Shown: positions 1 through 10,296, numbered from the stretch's first letter. The stretch is 64,000 nucleotides of DNA from Deltaproteobacteria bacterium (GCA_024280485.1 JAJRQB010000030.1:99463-163462); one strand, 5' to 3'. Numbers and translations are program-made. Notes: generated by a model from the letters alone, not told the origin.

Positions 1-2343
1 GGAAGGGGATCTCCACTCCGGCTTTACGGAATTGCTGGTCAAGGTCTCTCAGCAGTTCACTCTTGACCCTTGGCCTTGCGTCCACATTCGGAATCCAGAT
101 CCGCAGTTCAAAATCGAGCGAACTGTCGCCGAAAGCAATAAAGATCGGCGAGGGTGCTGGCTCGTCAAGCACGTCCGGGTGGGACTCGCCCGCCTCGGCC
201 AGAATCAACATGACCTTTTCAATGTCACTGCCGTAGGCAACGCCGACAGGAACCACTAGGCGCACTCGACGGTTCGACAGGGTCCAGTTGGTGACTTTTT
301 GCGAGATAATCTGAGCGTTTGGCACGATCAGTTCCGCTTGATCAAGGGTTTCGACCACAGTAGAGCGCAGACCGATTTTGACGACAGTGCCATATTCCCC
401 ATCGATCAGGATGGCATCACCAATCTTGACCGGCCGTTCGAAAAGTAGAATCAGCCCGGATAAAAAATTGTTGACGATATCCTGTAGGCCGAATCCGATA
501 CCGACACCCAAAGCACCCAGTACGACAACAAAATTCTGTAGACTCAATCCCAGACTGCTGAGAACGAATAGAAATCCGATCAGGACCATTGCGTAGTGAA
601 TCAGCTTCTTGATCGCGTCGCGCACACCGCGATCTACGGACTTGCGATAAAAGACCTGGGTTTCACTCATCGCCTGCAGTAGCCAGGAGATCTGCATCGC
701 CAGGTAGAATGAAATCAGTGCCAGCAGCACCATGCGCAAGCTGATGCTTTGTGTCCCAAGCGGGACTGCGAACTTTTCGAAAAAGTTCCAGGCATCTCCC
801 ATTGTCGCAAAAATTCTCCAGACGGGCAGCAGGTAGAAAAGGCTGTATACCACCACGATGACGCGCAGAATATTTTCGAGACGGAGGGAACATTCATTGG
901 CAAATTTTTTGAAAACTTTTTTTGCGCCCATTTTTCGTTGCTGAGGAAGAAAATAATCCCCCCATTGCCGAGGCGCATCGCCATGTGAGCAAAGAACATG
1001 ACCATTCCAGTTTCGAAAGTGGACTGCAGCAGCCAGAAAGAAAAATTCATGTAGCCGCTAATCTGACCGATCAGTGAGACCAGGAGCACAACGGTCGCAA
1101 TTCGCAAAACCAGGCGATAAAAGCGTCCGGCTTTTATTCCACGAGTTTGAAGGGATACATTGCCCTGCCAGATCAAAATTGGGATCATGGCCAGCGCAAG
1201 CAGCGCGATATAGAGGCGATAGTATGGCTGTGGTAAGGCAATCAACCGGAAGGCAGTGGTTGTCAGCAGCAGCAGAGCAGCGAGTATCAGGATGCGTGCC
1301 TGGCGATGATTTTCCATCAGTGAAACAGCGAGTGTGGTTACCGCGATCACTCCACAAGTCATCAGAGAAAAGCGGAAGAGTTCTGGAGGGGCCGTAAAGA
1401 GAGGAGTAAAACCGACAACTACGGCAAAACACGCGGTTGCCCAGGGGTGCGCCAGAACGAATTGCCAGTCCTCGTTTGTCTGAAAATGACCTCGATAGTG
1501 GAGAATCACCGCCGCGCAAAGGAACAGCGTCAGGACCATCAGGCTCAGAAGCCAGTCAAAGTTTTTCAGGTAATTCAGGTCGATGATCAGGGCGACAACA
1601 AGTCCGGCTTGGGCCTGTTGCCATAATTGCGGGGTGAGTTGCGCATAGAATTCTGGTGTGAAAAAAGAGAAGCTGTTTTTACGAAAAGTCTCTTTGCGGA
1701 TCTGGGTGAGGGCGCTCTCGAACCTTTCGATTTCTCCGACAATGACCTGTTGGTCGCTTCCGATTTCTTCCTGTAGACCAAGTATGGAAGTGGCCGCTTT
1801 TTTAAGGGTAATTTGCAGGCTAGAGAGGTTTTTTTTGATCTGTTTGATTGTTTTGTCGGGGACGGCGACCCTTTGTTTCTTGAGACTTCTAGCCCAGTTT
1901 TGCCAGAAACTTTCCTCTTCCTGAAGTCGATTCTGGATTCCTTCAAGTTCTTGTTGGCGGGCGGTTAAGTCCTTCTGGAGATCTTCAAACCCCTTGCGCA
2001 TCTGTCGATATTGGATGTTGACTTGAGAAAGTCGATCGACATACCAGCCTGTCGGATCACCCAGTGTAGCGACTTGCTGCTGTAACTCCTTTAGCTGATC
2101 CACGAGTTTTTGATGCTTGTCCTGTACGACTTTAAGCTCTGTCATTTGGGACAGTTGACTCGTTGAGTTTTCGATAAAATCAACGAGTTGCAGCTGTCTA
2201 GGGCCCAGGTCGCTGAGGCTCGGAATGGGTGGCGTTTTAACCTCTTTTTCGACGGGAGTTACCGGCGGTGCATCGACCGCTAGCACCGGAGTCGCTGAGA
2301 TTATAATTAGTAATATGAGCAGCAGCTGCCGGATCAGAACCAT
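1..2343 (-). pseudogene. MscS-family mechanosensitive channel (KefA/MscK-like, coiled-coil N-terminus), 3' end outside window; frame broken near 916-935
   Basis: N-terminal part is ORF 715..2379(-), with likely start at 2343 (MVLIRQLLLILLIIISATPVLA, RBS-like aggaga). The -1 frame continues as KKVFKKFANECSLRLENILRVIVVVYSLFYLLPVWRIF...LGALGVGIGFGLQDIVNNFLSGLILLFERPVKIGDAI...FRKAGVEIPF, a typical MscS core. Confidence 0.85.
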
Positions 2344-2600
2344 TTTTTCTCCTGAAAGACTAGAGCATGCCGATGGCACTGGCGCTCATTACCACCCAGA
2401 TCGCAGGGTAATCTCAGGCCTATCTCAGTTCAGGTATCGCTTCAAAGTTCATCCCTTTGATCCCGGCGATATAGATCAGCGTGACAAAGAGTGAGACCAC
2501 TGATGGTCAAGACCTATAGGTTGATCCGACATTATATTCTAAAGAGAACTTTTCTGCAGAATTTGGGCGTATTATCAATATTTTACAAGGCCTTAAACGA

Positions 2601-2628
2601 AAAGCCCCGACAGATTGCCGGGGCTTTA
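2601..2628 (-). terminator. Rho-independent terminator
   Basis: aaagcccc-gacagattgc-cggggcttta hairpin between the hemerythrin and mscS genes. Confidence 0.75.
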
Positions 2629-2655
2629 TTGAGTGGTGAGAGTCGGGATCTTTGA

Positions 2656-3210
2656 TCAGGCTGCAGCCTGATGTTCATACTCCTCAACCATCTTCAGATA
2701 GCGGGCTTCCAGGTCAGGGGCTTTTGTTTCGGCCCTGGTGTAGGCATCGAGCATCCGCTCGCGCACCTCGGCTGGCAGTACCCGTTCAGCCAAGGGGTAG
2801 AGGATGGTATCTTCCTTATCGATATGTCCGCGCAACAGTGCGGCATAGCCGCGTGCATGTTCGACGATCCCTGGAATCTGACCCGTCTCACCATCCAATG
2901 CCTTCTGCGCCGCTTCTTCCATGGCTTTGACGTGGGCTCGTCCCTCATCGTGTTCCATCAGCATTGCCTCTATCGGTGAACTTTTAGCCGGCATGCCATT
3001 GTTGACCAGCTCAATAAAGAGGACATCCTCTTCCTTGGCGTGGTGGAAACTATCGGCATAGTTACGAATAAAGTCGACAGCATCGAGGTAGAATTGCCAG
3101 TTGCGAAACTGCCCAGCTTCAAGCAGTTCAGTATTCTTCTCAACCAGCGTGATCATGCGCAGAATCAACTGGTGCTCGTCTTTCATGACCTGTGTGACGT
3201 TTTCAGCCAT
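2656..3210 (-). CDS. Hemerythrin HHE domain protein
   Basis: 184 aa; MAENVTQVMKDEHQLILRMI...FHHAKEEDVLF...MLMEHDEGRAHVKAM...HIDKEDTILYPLAERVL. Confidence 0.9.
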   Translation of the reverse strand: MAENVTQVMKDEHQLILRMITLVEKNTELLEAGQFRNWQFYLDAVDFIRNYADSFHHAKEEDVLFIELVNNGMPAKSSPIEAMLMEHDEGRAHVKAMEEAAQKALDGETGQIPGIVEHARGYAALLRGHIDKEDTILYPLAERVLPAEVRERMLDAYTRAETKAPDLEARYLKMVEEYEHQAAA

Positions 3211-3212
3211 GG

Positions 3213-3671
3213 TCAGGATTTCCTTTCGCCGTTGACCCCGATCACTGCAATCTCCAGTGGGATATCCTTGCCCGATGCTTTCAGCGCCTGCTCGGCCATC
3301 ATCGCCATACCGCGACAGCAGGGGACTTCCATGATGGTGACGGTCAGCGATTTGATCTCATTATCACGCAGCATCGAGGTTAGTTTTTCGACATAGGAAC
3401 TGGTGTCGTCCAGCTTGGGGCAGGCGTTGACCAGCACTTTCCCCTTGATAAAGTCCCGATGGTATTCAGCGTAGGCAAAGGGTGCGCAGTCGGCGGCGAT
3501 CAGCAGATGGGCATCTTGCAGCCAAGGGGCAGATGGTGGAACCAGATGCAGTTGGGTTGGCCATTGACGTAGTTCAGATTGCAGGCGGCCGGTAGTTTCT
3601 TCAGTCTCTGTTTGTGGGGCCTCTACGGTACGGACCTGGCTGCCTGGGCAGCCGCAAGCGAGTTTACTCAT
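3213..3671 (-). CDS. Small Fe-S/oxidoreductase-like protein with N-terminal CGCPG motif
   Basis: 152 aa; ACGCPGSQVRTVE..., ADCAPFAYAEYHRDFIKGKVLVNACPKLDD, MEVPCCRGMAMMAEQAL; resembles the C-terminal part of 4Fe-4S binding proteins. Confidence 0.65.
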   Translation of the reverse strand: MSKLACGCPGSQVRTVEAPQTETEETTGRLQSELRQWPTQLHLVPPSAPWLQDAHLLIAADCAPFAYAEYHRDFIKGKVLVNACPKLDDTSSYVEKLTSMLRDNEIKSLTVTIMEVPCCRGMAMMAEQALKASGKDIPLEIAVIGVNGERKS

Positions 3672-3684
3672 GGTATTACTCCTT

Positions 3685-3900
3685 TTATGAATTGTTCAGA
3701 TATTCGAGAATTTCTTGTTCGATTTTCGCTTCGATTTCATCACCCAGCGCGTGGATACTGACTACGTCCTTGACCAGACAGATACCGACTCCGCAAGTAA
3801 CGCAGCCGATTTCGTAATGGTCGAAAATCTCGCCGATTCGCGGGTGGGTTTCGATCACTTTATTGATGGCCTGTTCGCCGATCTCTGCAGGCAGATTCAT
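3685..3900 (-). CDS. DUF1858/ScdA_N-like small Cys protein
   Basis: 71 aa; INKVIETHPRIGEIFDHYEIGCVTCGVGICLVKD; first gene of an apparent operon with 3213 and 2656. Confidence 0.6.
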   Translation of the reverse strand: MNLPAEIGEQAINKVIETHPRIGEIFDHYEIGCVTCGVGICLVKDVVSIHALGDEIEAKIEQEILEYLNNS

Positions 3901-3963
3901 ATTTTGTTTCTCCTTTGCTTGCCGTTGATGGTGTCAGACTAAGGGCTTTCAACGTCGAAAAAC

Positions 3964-3977
3964 ATGATCCAGGTCAA
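3964..3977 (-). promoter_or_regulatory. Candidate FNR/CRP-family box
   Basis: ATGATccagGTCAA on + (TTGACctggATCAT on -), 8/10 to TTGAT-N4-ATCAA, about 65 nt upstream of the 3900(-) start. Confidence 0.4.
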
Positions 3978-4049
3978 AACCTGACAAAAAACATCAGATT
4001 TATTCTACGGGGAATTGTTTGCCGCTCACAAGGGGGTTGTTTTTTGTTG

Positions 4050-4086
4050 TTGATAATGATATATCGTATTATTCATATAGATAATA
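4050..4086 (+). promoter_or_regulatory. Candidate Fur-like NAT(A/T)AT array
   Basis: ttGATAATGATATAtcgtATTATTCATATAGATAATA upstream of the tolC-like gene; repeated GATAAT-type hexamers on both strands. Confidence 0.4.
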
Positions 4087-4172
4087 ACTAACGACTCTTT
4101 TGCTGCAAGAGGGCAATTCGCGAGGATATTTATTGTGTCACTGATTCTTCGTACAGAGAAAGATCTGAAAGT

Positions 4173-5519
4173 ATGAAACGACTATTACTGATATTTCTGC
4201 TGTTAGCTGTTTTCCCCGTTGGGCGGAGCCAGTCTAGCGAGATGCCGATTCCCGAAGAATGGACGGCGCGCAAGGCTGTTGAATTTGTGCTGGAGAACAA
4301 CCCGGATAGTCTGGTTGCCAGCCAGCGGATGCTCGAAGCAGAGGCCTTGCTGATCAAATCATCAGCAAGTTTTTACCCGCAGCTTGGTTTGAGTGGCAGC
4401 TATAACCAGACCAATAATCCAATACACTCTTTTGGTAATATCCTCAATCAGGGTCAGTTCACTCCCGGGATCGATTTCAACGACCCTGGACGCACCGATA
4501 ATTTAAACTTAAGTATTGGCGCACAATATCGCTTCTACAATGGTGGTCAGGATACCGCACGCAGAGATGCTGCCGGAGCCGGGGTTGATCTTTTCAGCGC
4601 AGAATGGGAGTCGGTTCAACTACAATTAGGCTTTGAAGCTTTCCGCAGCTTTCAACGGATTGTTGAGGCAGAAACTGTCGATCAAGCCCAGCAGGTAGCG
4701 CTGGATGCGATCCGCTCTGCGCTGGACGTGGCGCATGCGCGCTATGCTGCGGGGGATCTGCTTAAGATCGATCTTTTGAACCTCGAAGTTCAGGAGTCGC
4801 GAATCCTCGAAAGTCAAATTCAGGCTTCACATAATCTCGAACTTTCAAAGCAGATCTTTTTGACACTGCTCGGTTTATCCGCTGGAGAAGTCAAGCTTGT
4901 AACCATCTCACAGCCGAGTCCTGTCCCACCGGAGATCCGCAGTCCTGCGCAACGCCCAGAGTTACAGCGGATGCGAGCAGCATTGCGGGTCGCTGAAGCA
5001 AAGTTGAGCGGTGCGCGGGGGAGCAGACGACCAACGGTTGACGGGTTTGCTTCTTATCAGTTTGATCATGGGGCTGTCTTGGATGGCAATGGAGATTCCT
5101 GGGCCGCTGGTCTCAACCTGAACTTTAAGCTTTTTGATGGTCATAGTTCCGCAGCAGATATTTCTCAGGCTGAGGCTCGACTCGGAACTTTACGGGCTGA
5201 GTTGAGGAAGCTGGAGCTGGCGCTTAACCTTGAGCTCAAACAGGCTGAGTTGGCGTTGAGTCAGGCGCAACAACGGAAGCTGGTCACTAAGAAGATGGTT
5301 GAACAGGCACTTGAGAGCGAACAATTGAGTCGTGCCCGGTTCAAGGAAGGGGTGATTCTGGCCTCCGATCTGATTGATATTGAATCGAGGCTCACCGATG
5401 CTCGTGTGCGCTATGCCGTTGCGACCTCTGCCGTGCAAATAGCGATTGCCGACTTACGACGCGCGGTCGGGTTACCACAGTTTACTTCAAATTTGACCTC
5501 ATCAGTGGAGACGCAATGA
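4173..5519 (+). CDS. TolC-family outer membrane efflux protein
   Basis: 448 aa; signal peptide, coiled-coil OEP repeats; overlaps the MFP gene by 4 nt. Confidence 0.9.
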   Translation: MKRLLLIFLLLAVFPVGRSQSSEMPIPEEWTARKAVEFVLENNPDSLVASQRMLEAEALLIKSSASFYPQLGLSGSYNQTNNPIHSFGNILNQGQFTPGIDFNDPGRTDNLNLSIGAQYRFYNGGQDTARRDAAGAGVDLFSAEWESVQLQLGFEAFRSFQRIVEAETVDQAQQVALDAIRSALDVAHARYAAGDLLKIDLLNLEVQESRILESQIQASHNLELSKQIFLTLLGLSAGEVKLVTISQPSPVPPEIRSPAQRPELQRMRAALRVAEAKLSGARGSRRPTVDGFASYQFDHGAVLDGNGDSWAAGLNLNFKLFDGHSSAADISQAEARLGTLRAELRKLELALNLELKQAELALSQAQQRKLVTKKMVEQALESEQLSRARFKEGVILASDLIDIESRLTDARVRYAVATSAVQIAIADLRRAVGLPQFTSNLTSSVETQ

Positions 5520-6565
5520 TGTTGCTGAAACAAAAAATGTTTACTCTCTGGTCTTTTCTTCTTTTTCTCGGAGTTGCTGGTTGCAATGAGCCCGCTGGAA
5601 AGGCTGTTATTTCAACCCTGCCACAAGCACGGGTGCAGGTTGAAACTCTATCGCTGAGCGCGGTGCCCTTTCAGGTTGAAGTTGCCGGAACGCTTCAGGC
5701 GATCGAGCAGGCCCTGATTTCGGCACGTGTGAGCGGTCAGGTGGTCGAGATGCCGGTGCATGTTGGCTCAAAGGTTAAAAAGGGCGATCTGCTGGTGCGG
5801 GTTCGTGCCGCTGAAATCAGCGCCAGGGTACGTCAGGCTGAAACCCAACTCTCACAAGCCAGGCGCAATTTTGAGCGTGAAACCAAGCTGCAGCAGGTCA
5901 ACGCCTCAACCAGAGAGAAGGTAAAATCCCTGGCAGAACTGGTGCAGATCAGTGAAGCGGCCTACCGCGAAGCAAAAGCGATGCACGACTATACCCGGGT
6001 CCGGGCCCCCTTCGCCGCCACGGTTACCCATAAGTTGGTCGAAGTCGGGGATCTGGCTTCTCCCGGCAGCGCGCTGCTCAAGTTGGAAAACTCAGGGGCC
6101 CTTGAGGTTGTGGTACAGATTCCCGAGGCTTTGTCTCAGGGGTTGAAACTCGATAGTTTTCTGCTGGTAAACGTGCCAGCGGTTGGTTTGTCTACCGAAG
6201 CACAGATCAGTGAAATCTCACCAACCGTCGATCCGGTATCACGCAGCACCCAGGTTAAGCTGACGTTGGCTGACAACCCGCTCTTGCGTAGTGGCCAGTT
6301 TGCACGGGTATCGTTGGCCGAAAAGGGGGCACAGACACTGTTGATCCCGAAGGCGGCTTTGCATCAGAACGGACAGATGGAGCAGGTTTTTGTTGCTGAT
6401 CAGGGATTTGTTCGTATGCGCCTGGTGCGCAGTGGCTCAAGCTATGCTGACCGGATCGAGATTCTCTCCGGACTGCGGTCGGGTGATCAGGTTGTTGTCG
6501 CGAGCGAGGGTCTGTTGCTCGACGGTCAACCGCTTGAAGTTGTCGAGGCAGGTCTGACCCAATGA
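5516..6565 (+). CDS. RND efflux periplasmic adaptor (membrane fusion protein)
   Basis: 349 aa; lipobox LGVAGCN, VEVAGTLQAIEQALISARVSGQVVEMPVHVGSKVKKGDLLV. Confidence 0.92.
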   Translation: MMLLKQKMFTLWSFLLFLGVAGCNEPAGKAVISTLPQARVQVETLSLSAVPFQVEVAGTLQAIEQALISARVSGQVVEMPVHVGSKVKKGDLLVRVRAAEISARVRQAETQLSQARRNFERETKLQQVNASTREKVKSLAELVQISEAAYREAKAMHDYTRVRAPFAATVTHKLVEVGDLASPGSALLKLENSGALEVVVQIPEALSQGLKLDSFLLVNVPAVGLSTEAQISEISPTVDPVSRSTQVKLTLADNPLLRSGQFARVSLAEKGAQTLLIPKAALHQNGQMEQVFVADQGFVRMRLVRSGSSYADRIEILSGLRSGDQVVVASEGLLLDGQPLEVVEAGLTQ

Positions 6566-9500
6566 AAAAGTCGATCATGGATAATCCCGGATTTGCAGGA
6601 CGGTTGGCCGCCGCATTCGTCAGCTCGCGGTTGACGCCGCTGGCGATTATCGTCTCGCTGCTGCTCGGATTTATGGCGATCACCTTGCTGCCACGCGAAG
6701 AAGAGCCACAGATCAAGGTGCCGATGATCGATGTCATGGTCAGTATGGCCGGTGCCACTCCTGCCGAGATCGAGCAACTGGTTTCGATCCCGATGGAAAA
6801 GTTGCTCTACGAATTGCCGGGAGTTGAATATGTTTATTCGACCTCAATGGCGGGACAGAGCCTGCTGGTGGTCCGTTTTTATGTCGGCGAGGATCTTGAA
6901 ACCTCGATTGTCCGGCTCAACCAGAAACTTGCGACCAATTTTGACCGGATCCCGCTTGGCGTTTCACCGCCACTGATTAAGCCCCATACCATCGACGATG
7001 TGCCGATTCTGGCTCTGACCTTTCACAGTGACAAATATGATCATTATATTCTGCGGCGGCTGGCGGCCCAGGGTGATGATGAGATCAAGAATATTTTCAA
7101 TGTTGCCGAAACCACGTTGATCGGCGGTACCAAGCGGCAGGTGCGGATCGAATTTGACCCACTCCTTCTGGCCGCACGGAACCTGACTCCCAATCAATTG
7201 ATCCCGGTGCTGAAACAGGCCAACAGTCAGAGTTATACCGGCAAACTCGAATCCCTCAATCAGCAAATTCTGCTACAGACCGGCAGCTTCCTCAGCAGTG
7301 CCGAGGAGATCGGTCGGATTGTCGTTGGCGTCTATGGTGACCACCCGGTCTACCTTACCGATGTCGCTCGGATTCTTGACGGTCCGGAGGAACCGGATAA
7401 TTATGTCTTCTTCGGTGAGCCGGGTCAGCAGGAAGAGCCCGCAGTCACTCTGTCGGTGGCCAAGCGACCTGGTGCCAATGCGATTAATGTCGTCGATGAA
7501 GTATTGGCCAAGATAGACGGTCTCAAAGGGACTCTCATCCCGGCGGATATCGAGGTCAGCGTAACTCGAAACTATGGTGAGACTGCAGCCGCTAAATCGA
7601 ATGAGCTGCTATTGCACATGGGGATTGCGGTCTTTGGCGTTGCGCTGCTGATCCTCTTTTTCCTTGGCTGGCGAGAATCTCTGGTGGTCATGCTGGCCAT
7701 CCCCTCAACCCTGGCCCTGACCCTGCTGGTCTTCTATCTCTACGGCTATACCCTGAACCGGATCACCCTCTTCGCTCTGATTTTTTCGATCGGGATTCTG
7801 GTTGATGATGCGATCGTGGTGGTTGAAAATATCGTGCGGCACATGCGCTTGCCCGGTGCACGTAACAAGTCGTCGATAACGATCGCTGTCGAAGCAGTGG
7901 CCGAGGTTGGCAACCCGACAATTCTTGCGACCCTGGCGGTCATTGCCGCGATTCTACCGATGGCCTTTGTCGGTGGATTGATGGGCCCCTATATGCGGCC
8001 GATTCCGATCGGGTCGTCGGTGGCGATGATTTTTTCAATGATAATCGCTTTTACCGTTACCCCCTGGGCTGCGGTTAAACTGCTGCGCAGAGAAAACGAT
8101 TCGGACGGTGAAGAAGGCGATCATGACCAGGTGCCGGATGATTTTTTCACCCGGCTCTACCACCGGGTCATGGATCCGCTATTGGCCAGTGGTTTCTGGC
8201 GCTCGATTTTTTTCGGCGGCATAATTATCCTGCTGCTGGCCAGTTGCTCGATGGTCTATTTCGGCATGGTCAAGGTCAAGATGTTGCCCTTCGACAACAA
8301 GAGTGAGTTTCAGGTGATTCTCAATATGCCAGAGGGCTCAACCCTGGAACAGACCAGTCGGGTGGCGCGTGAGATGGCCGAGGTGGTGAGCAAGGATTCT
8401 GCGACCACCGATTACCAGATTTATGCCGGTGTGTCTTCGCCCTATAACTTTAACGGTCTGGTCCGGCACTACTTTATGCGTCAGGGTCCGACGGTGGCTG
8501 ATATCCAGGTCAATCTGAAGCCCAAGGAAGAACGTAGCCTGCAGAGCCATGCTATTGCAGTACGAATGAGACCCGAAATCGCCCGGATTGCCGAAAAATA
8601 TGGCGCAACGGTTGCGGTCGCCGAGGTTCCACCCGGCCCGCCGGTTCTGCAGACTATAGTCGCGGAAATATATGGAGCCAGTGATGCGCAGCGGGTCAAA
8701 TTGGCGCAGCGGGTCAAGGAGATCTTCGCCGTTACCGAAGGGGTTGTCGATATCGACTGGTATCGTGAGGCTGATCGCAAGCGCCTGGTCCTGAAAGTTG
8801 ATAAGGAAAAAGCGGCCCTCAATGGCATCAGCGAAGGGGAAATCGCTCGCACCCTGCAGATGGCGACCCAGGGGTTGTCGATTGATCTGTTTCACCAGCC
8901 GACCGACAAAGAACAAATCAATATTGTCCTGCAACTGCCGGCACGATTGCGGGCACGGGTCGATGGTTTGTTGAATATTTCGTTGCGCTCAAGCACCAAC
9001 CCGCAGGCGTCTCTGGTTCCGTTACGTGAGTTGGTGGTGGTTTCGGAACAACCGGTTGAACAGCCGATTTACCGCAAAAATCTCAAGCCAGTGATCTATG
9101 TTACAGCGGATGTGGCAGGCAGTGTCGAAAGCCCGGTCTATGCGATCCTTGATATCAACCGCAAGTTGGCAGAACTCAAAGGGACTGACTTTGGCGGGCA
9201 AGAGGCCGGGGTCGAAGTTTTCAATCTCAACCAACCGTTTCAGACTGAGGAGCCATCCATCAAATGGGACGGTGAATGGCATATTACCCTTGAGGTTTTC
9301 CGCGATCTTGGGCTGGCATTTGCGGTGGTGATGATCCTGATCTATGTTCTTATGGTCGGCTGGTTCAAGGACTATTTCACTCCGTTAGTAGTGATGGCTG
9401 CCATCCCCTTTACCTTGATCGGTGTTTTGCCCGCACACTGGGCGCTGGGAGCCTTTTTTACCGCGACCTCGATGATCGGTTTTATGGCCGGGGCCGGAAT

Positions 9501-9810
9501 TGTCATCCGCAATTCGATCATCCTGATCGATTTCATCGAACTGCGGATGAGTCACGGATTACCCTTGCGTGAAGCGGTTGTCGAAGCCGGTGCGGTGCGT
9601 TTTCGTCCGATGCTGTTGACCGCGATGGCGGTGGTGGTCGGTGCTTCGGTTATTCTCGCCGACCCGATCTTTCAGGGGCTGGCAATTGCCCTGATGTTTG
9701 GTGAAATTGCTTCGCTGCTTTTCAGCCGGATGGCGGTGCCGGTGCTCTATTACATGCTCAAGAAACGAGGAGCTGCTCGTCGTGCTGAGAATCAGGAGCA
9801 GTTGGTATAG
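6562..9810 (+). CDS. RND efflux permease (AcrB/MMPL superfamily)
   Basis: 1082 aa; LTPLAIIVSLLLGFMAITLLPREEEPQIKVPMIDVMVSMAGATPAEIEQLV, SIGILVDDAIVVVENI. Confidence 0.95.
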   Translation: MKKSIMDNPGFAGRLAAAFVSSRLTPLAIIVSLLLGFMAITLLPREEEPQIKVPMIDVMVSMAGATPAEIEQLVSIPMEKLLYELPGVEYVYSTSMAGQSLLVVRFYVGEDLETSIVRLNQKLATNFDRIPLGVSPPLIKPHTIDDVPILALTFHSDKYDHYILRRLAAQGDDEIKNIFNVAETTLIGGTKRQVRIEFDPLLLAARNLTPNQLIPVLKQANSQSYTGKLESLNQQILLQTGSFLSSAEEIGRIVVGVYGDHPVYLTDVARILDGPEEPDNYVFFGEPGQQEEPAVTLSVAKRPGANAINVVDEVLAKIDGLKGTLIPADIEVSVTRNYGETAAAKSNELLLHMGIAVFGVALLILFFLGWRESLVVMLAIPSTLALTLLVFYLYGYTLNRITLFALIFSIGILVDDAIVVVENIVRHMRLPGARNKSSITIAVEAVAEVGNPTILATLAVIAAILPMAFVGGLMGPYMRPIPIGSSVAMIFSMIIAFTVTPWAAVKLLRRENDSDGEEGDHDQVPDDFFTRLYHRVMDPLLASGFWRSIFFGGIIILLLASCSMVYFGMVKVKMLPFDNKSEFQVILNMPEGSTLEQTSRVAREMAEVVSKDSATTDYQIYAGVSSPYNFNGLVRHYFMRQGPTVADIQVNLKPKEERSLQSHAIAVRMRPEIARIAEKYGATVAVAEVPPGPPVLQTIVAEIYGASDAQRVKLAQRVKEIFAVTEGVVDIDWYREADRKRLVLKVDKEKAALNGISEGEIARTLQMATQGLSIDLFHQPTDKEQINIVLQLPARLRARVDGLLNISLRSSTNPQASLVPLRELVVVSEQPVEQPIYRKNLKPVIYVTADVAGSVESPVYAILDINRKLAELKGTDFGGQEAGVEVFNLNQPFQTEEPSIKWDGEWHITLEVFRDLGLAFAVVMILIYVLMVGWFKDYFTPLVVMAAIPFTLIGVLPAHWALGAFFTATSMIGFMAGAGIVIRNSIILIDFIELRMSHGLPLREAVVEAGAVRFRPMLLTAMAVVVGASVILADPIFQGLAIALMFGEIASLLFSRMAVPVLYYMLKKRGAARRAENQEQLV

Positions 9811-9839
9811 CAGACCATCGGATCTATTTTCAAACAGCA

Positions 9840-9873
9840 AAAGGCCCAATTTGGATTCCAGATGGGCCTTTTG
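9840..9873 (+). terminator. Rho-independent terminator
   Basis: aaaaggccca...tgggccttttg hairpin after the RND permease. Confidence 0.75.
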
Positions 9874-10070
9874 TTCGTTTTGAAAGGCTAGAATTCTAAT
9901 TGGTTTACAGCCGGAAGCAGATTTCACATGAAATTAAGTGGGTTAAAAAAGAAGAAGGGGAGAATGGCTACCCAGGAATAGGGAATTTGCCCATTTTTAA
10001 AAGATGACGGGTATGGTTATATCTCAGGTAGGGACTTTAACAAGTAAATGGAATAGAGACTCAGGACAGA

Positions 10071-10262
10071 ATGGGGGCAGCTATGAAATCAGAAAGAACA
10101 AAAAGAAGTGAAGAGTCGAGACAACTGAGTCGAGTCCTGTTGCTTCAGATTATCCCTTTTGTGCTGATGCTGGTCGTGAGCAGCTGGTTGACACTGCAAG
10201 CCAGCCAATTGATCGAGCAACAGCGAAATGAAAACGTAACAGTTCATCTTACCCGGTTCTGA
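10071..10262 (+). CDS. Short ORF resembling a truncated sensor N-terminus (one TM helix)
   Basis: 63 aa; KRSEESRQLSRVLLLQIIPFVLMLVVSSWLTLQASQLIEQQRNENV then stop; possible gene remnant. Confidence 0.3.
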   Translation: MGAAMKSERTKRSEESRQLSRVLLLQIIPFVLMLVVSSWLTLQASQLIEQQRNENVTVHLTRF

Positions 10263-10265
10263 TCT

Positions 10266-10296
10266 CTAGGAGACCATCTCATCAACAGTCTCCTAG
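10266..10296. repeat. Inverted repeat (hairpin)
   Basis: CTAGGAGAC-catctcatcaaca-GTCTCCTAG, 9-bp perfect arms just after the 10262 stop. Confidence 0.5.

Noticed and set aside
8338-8934. 198-aa minus-strand ORF
   Set aside because: Antisense to the RND permease coding sequence.
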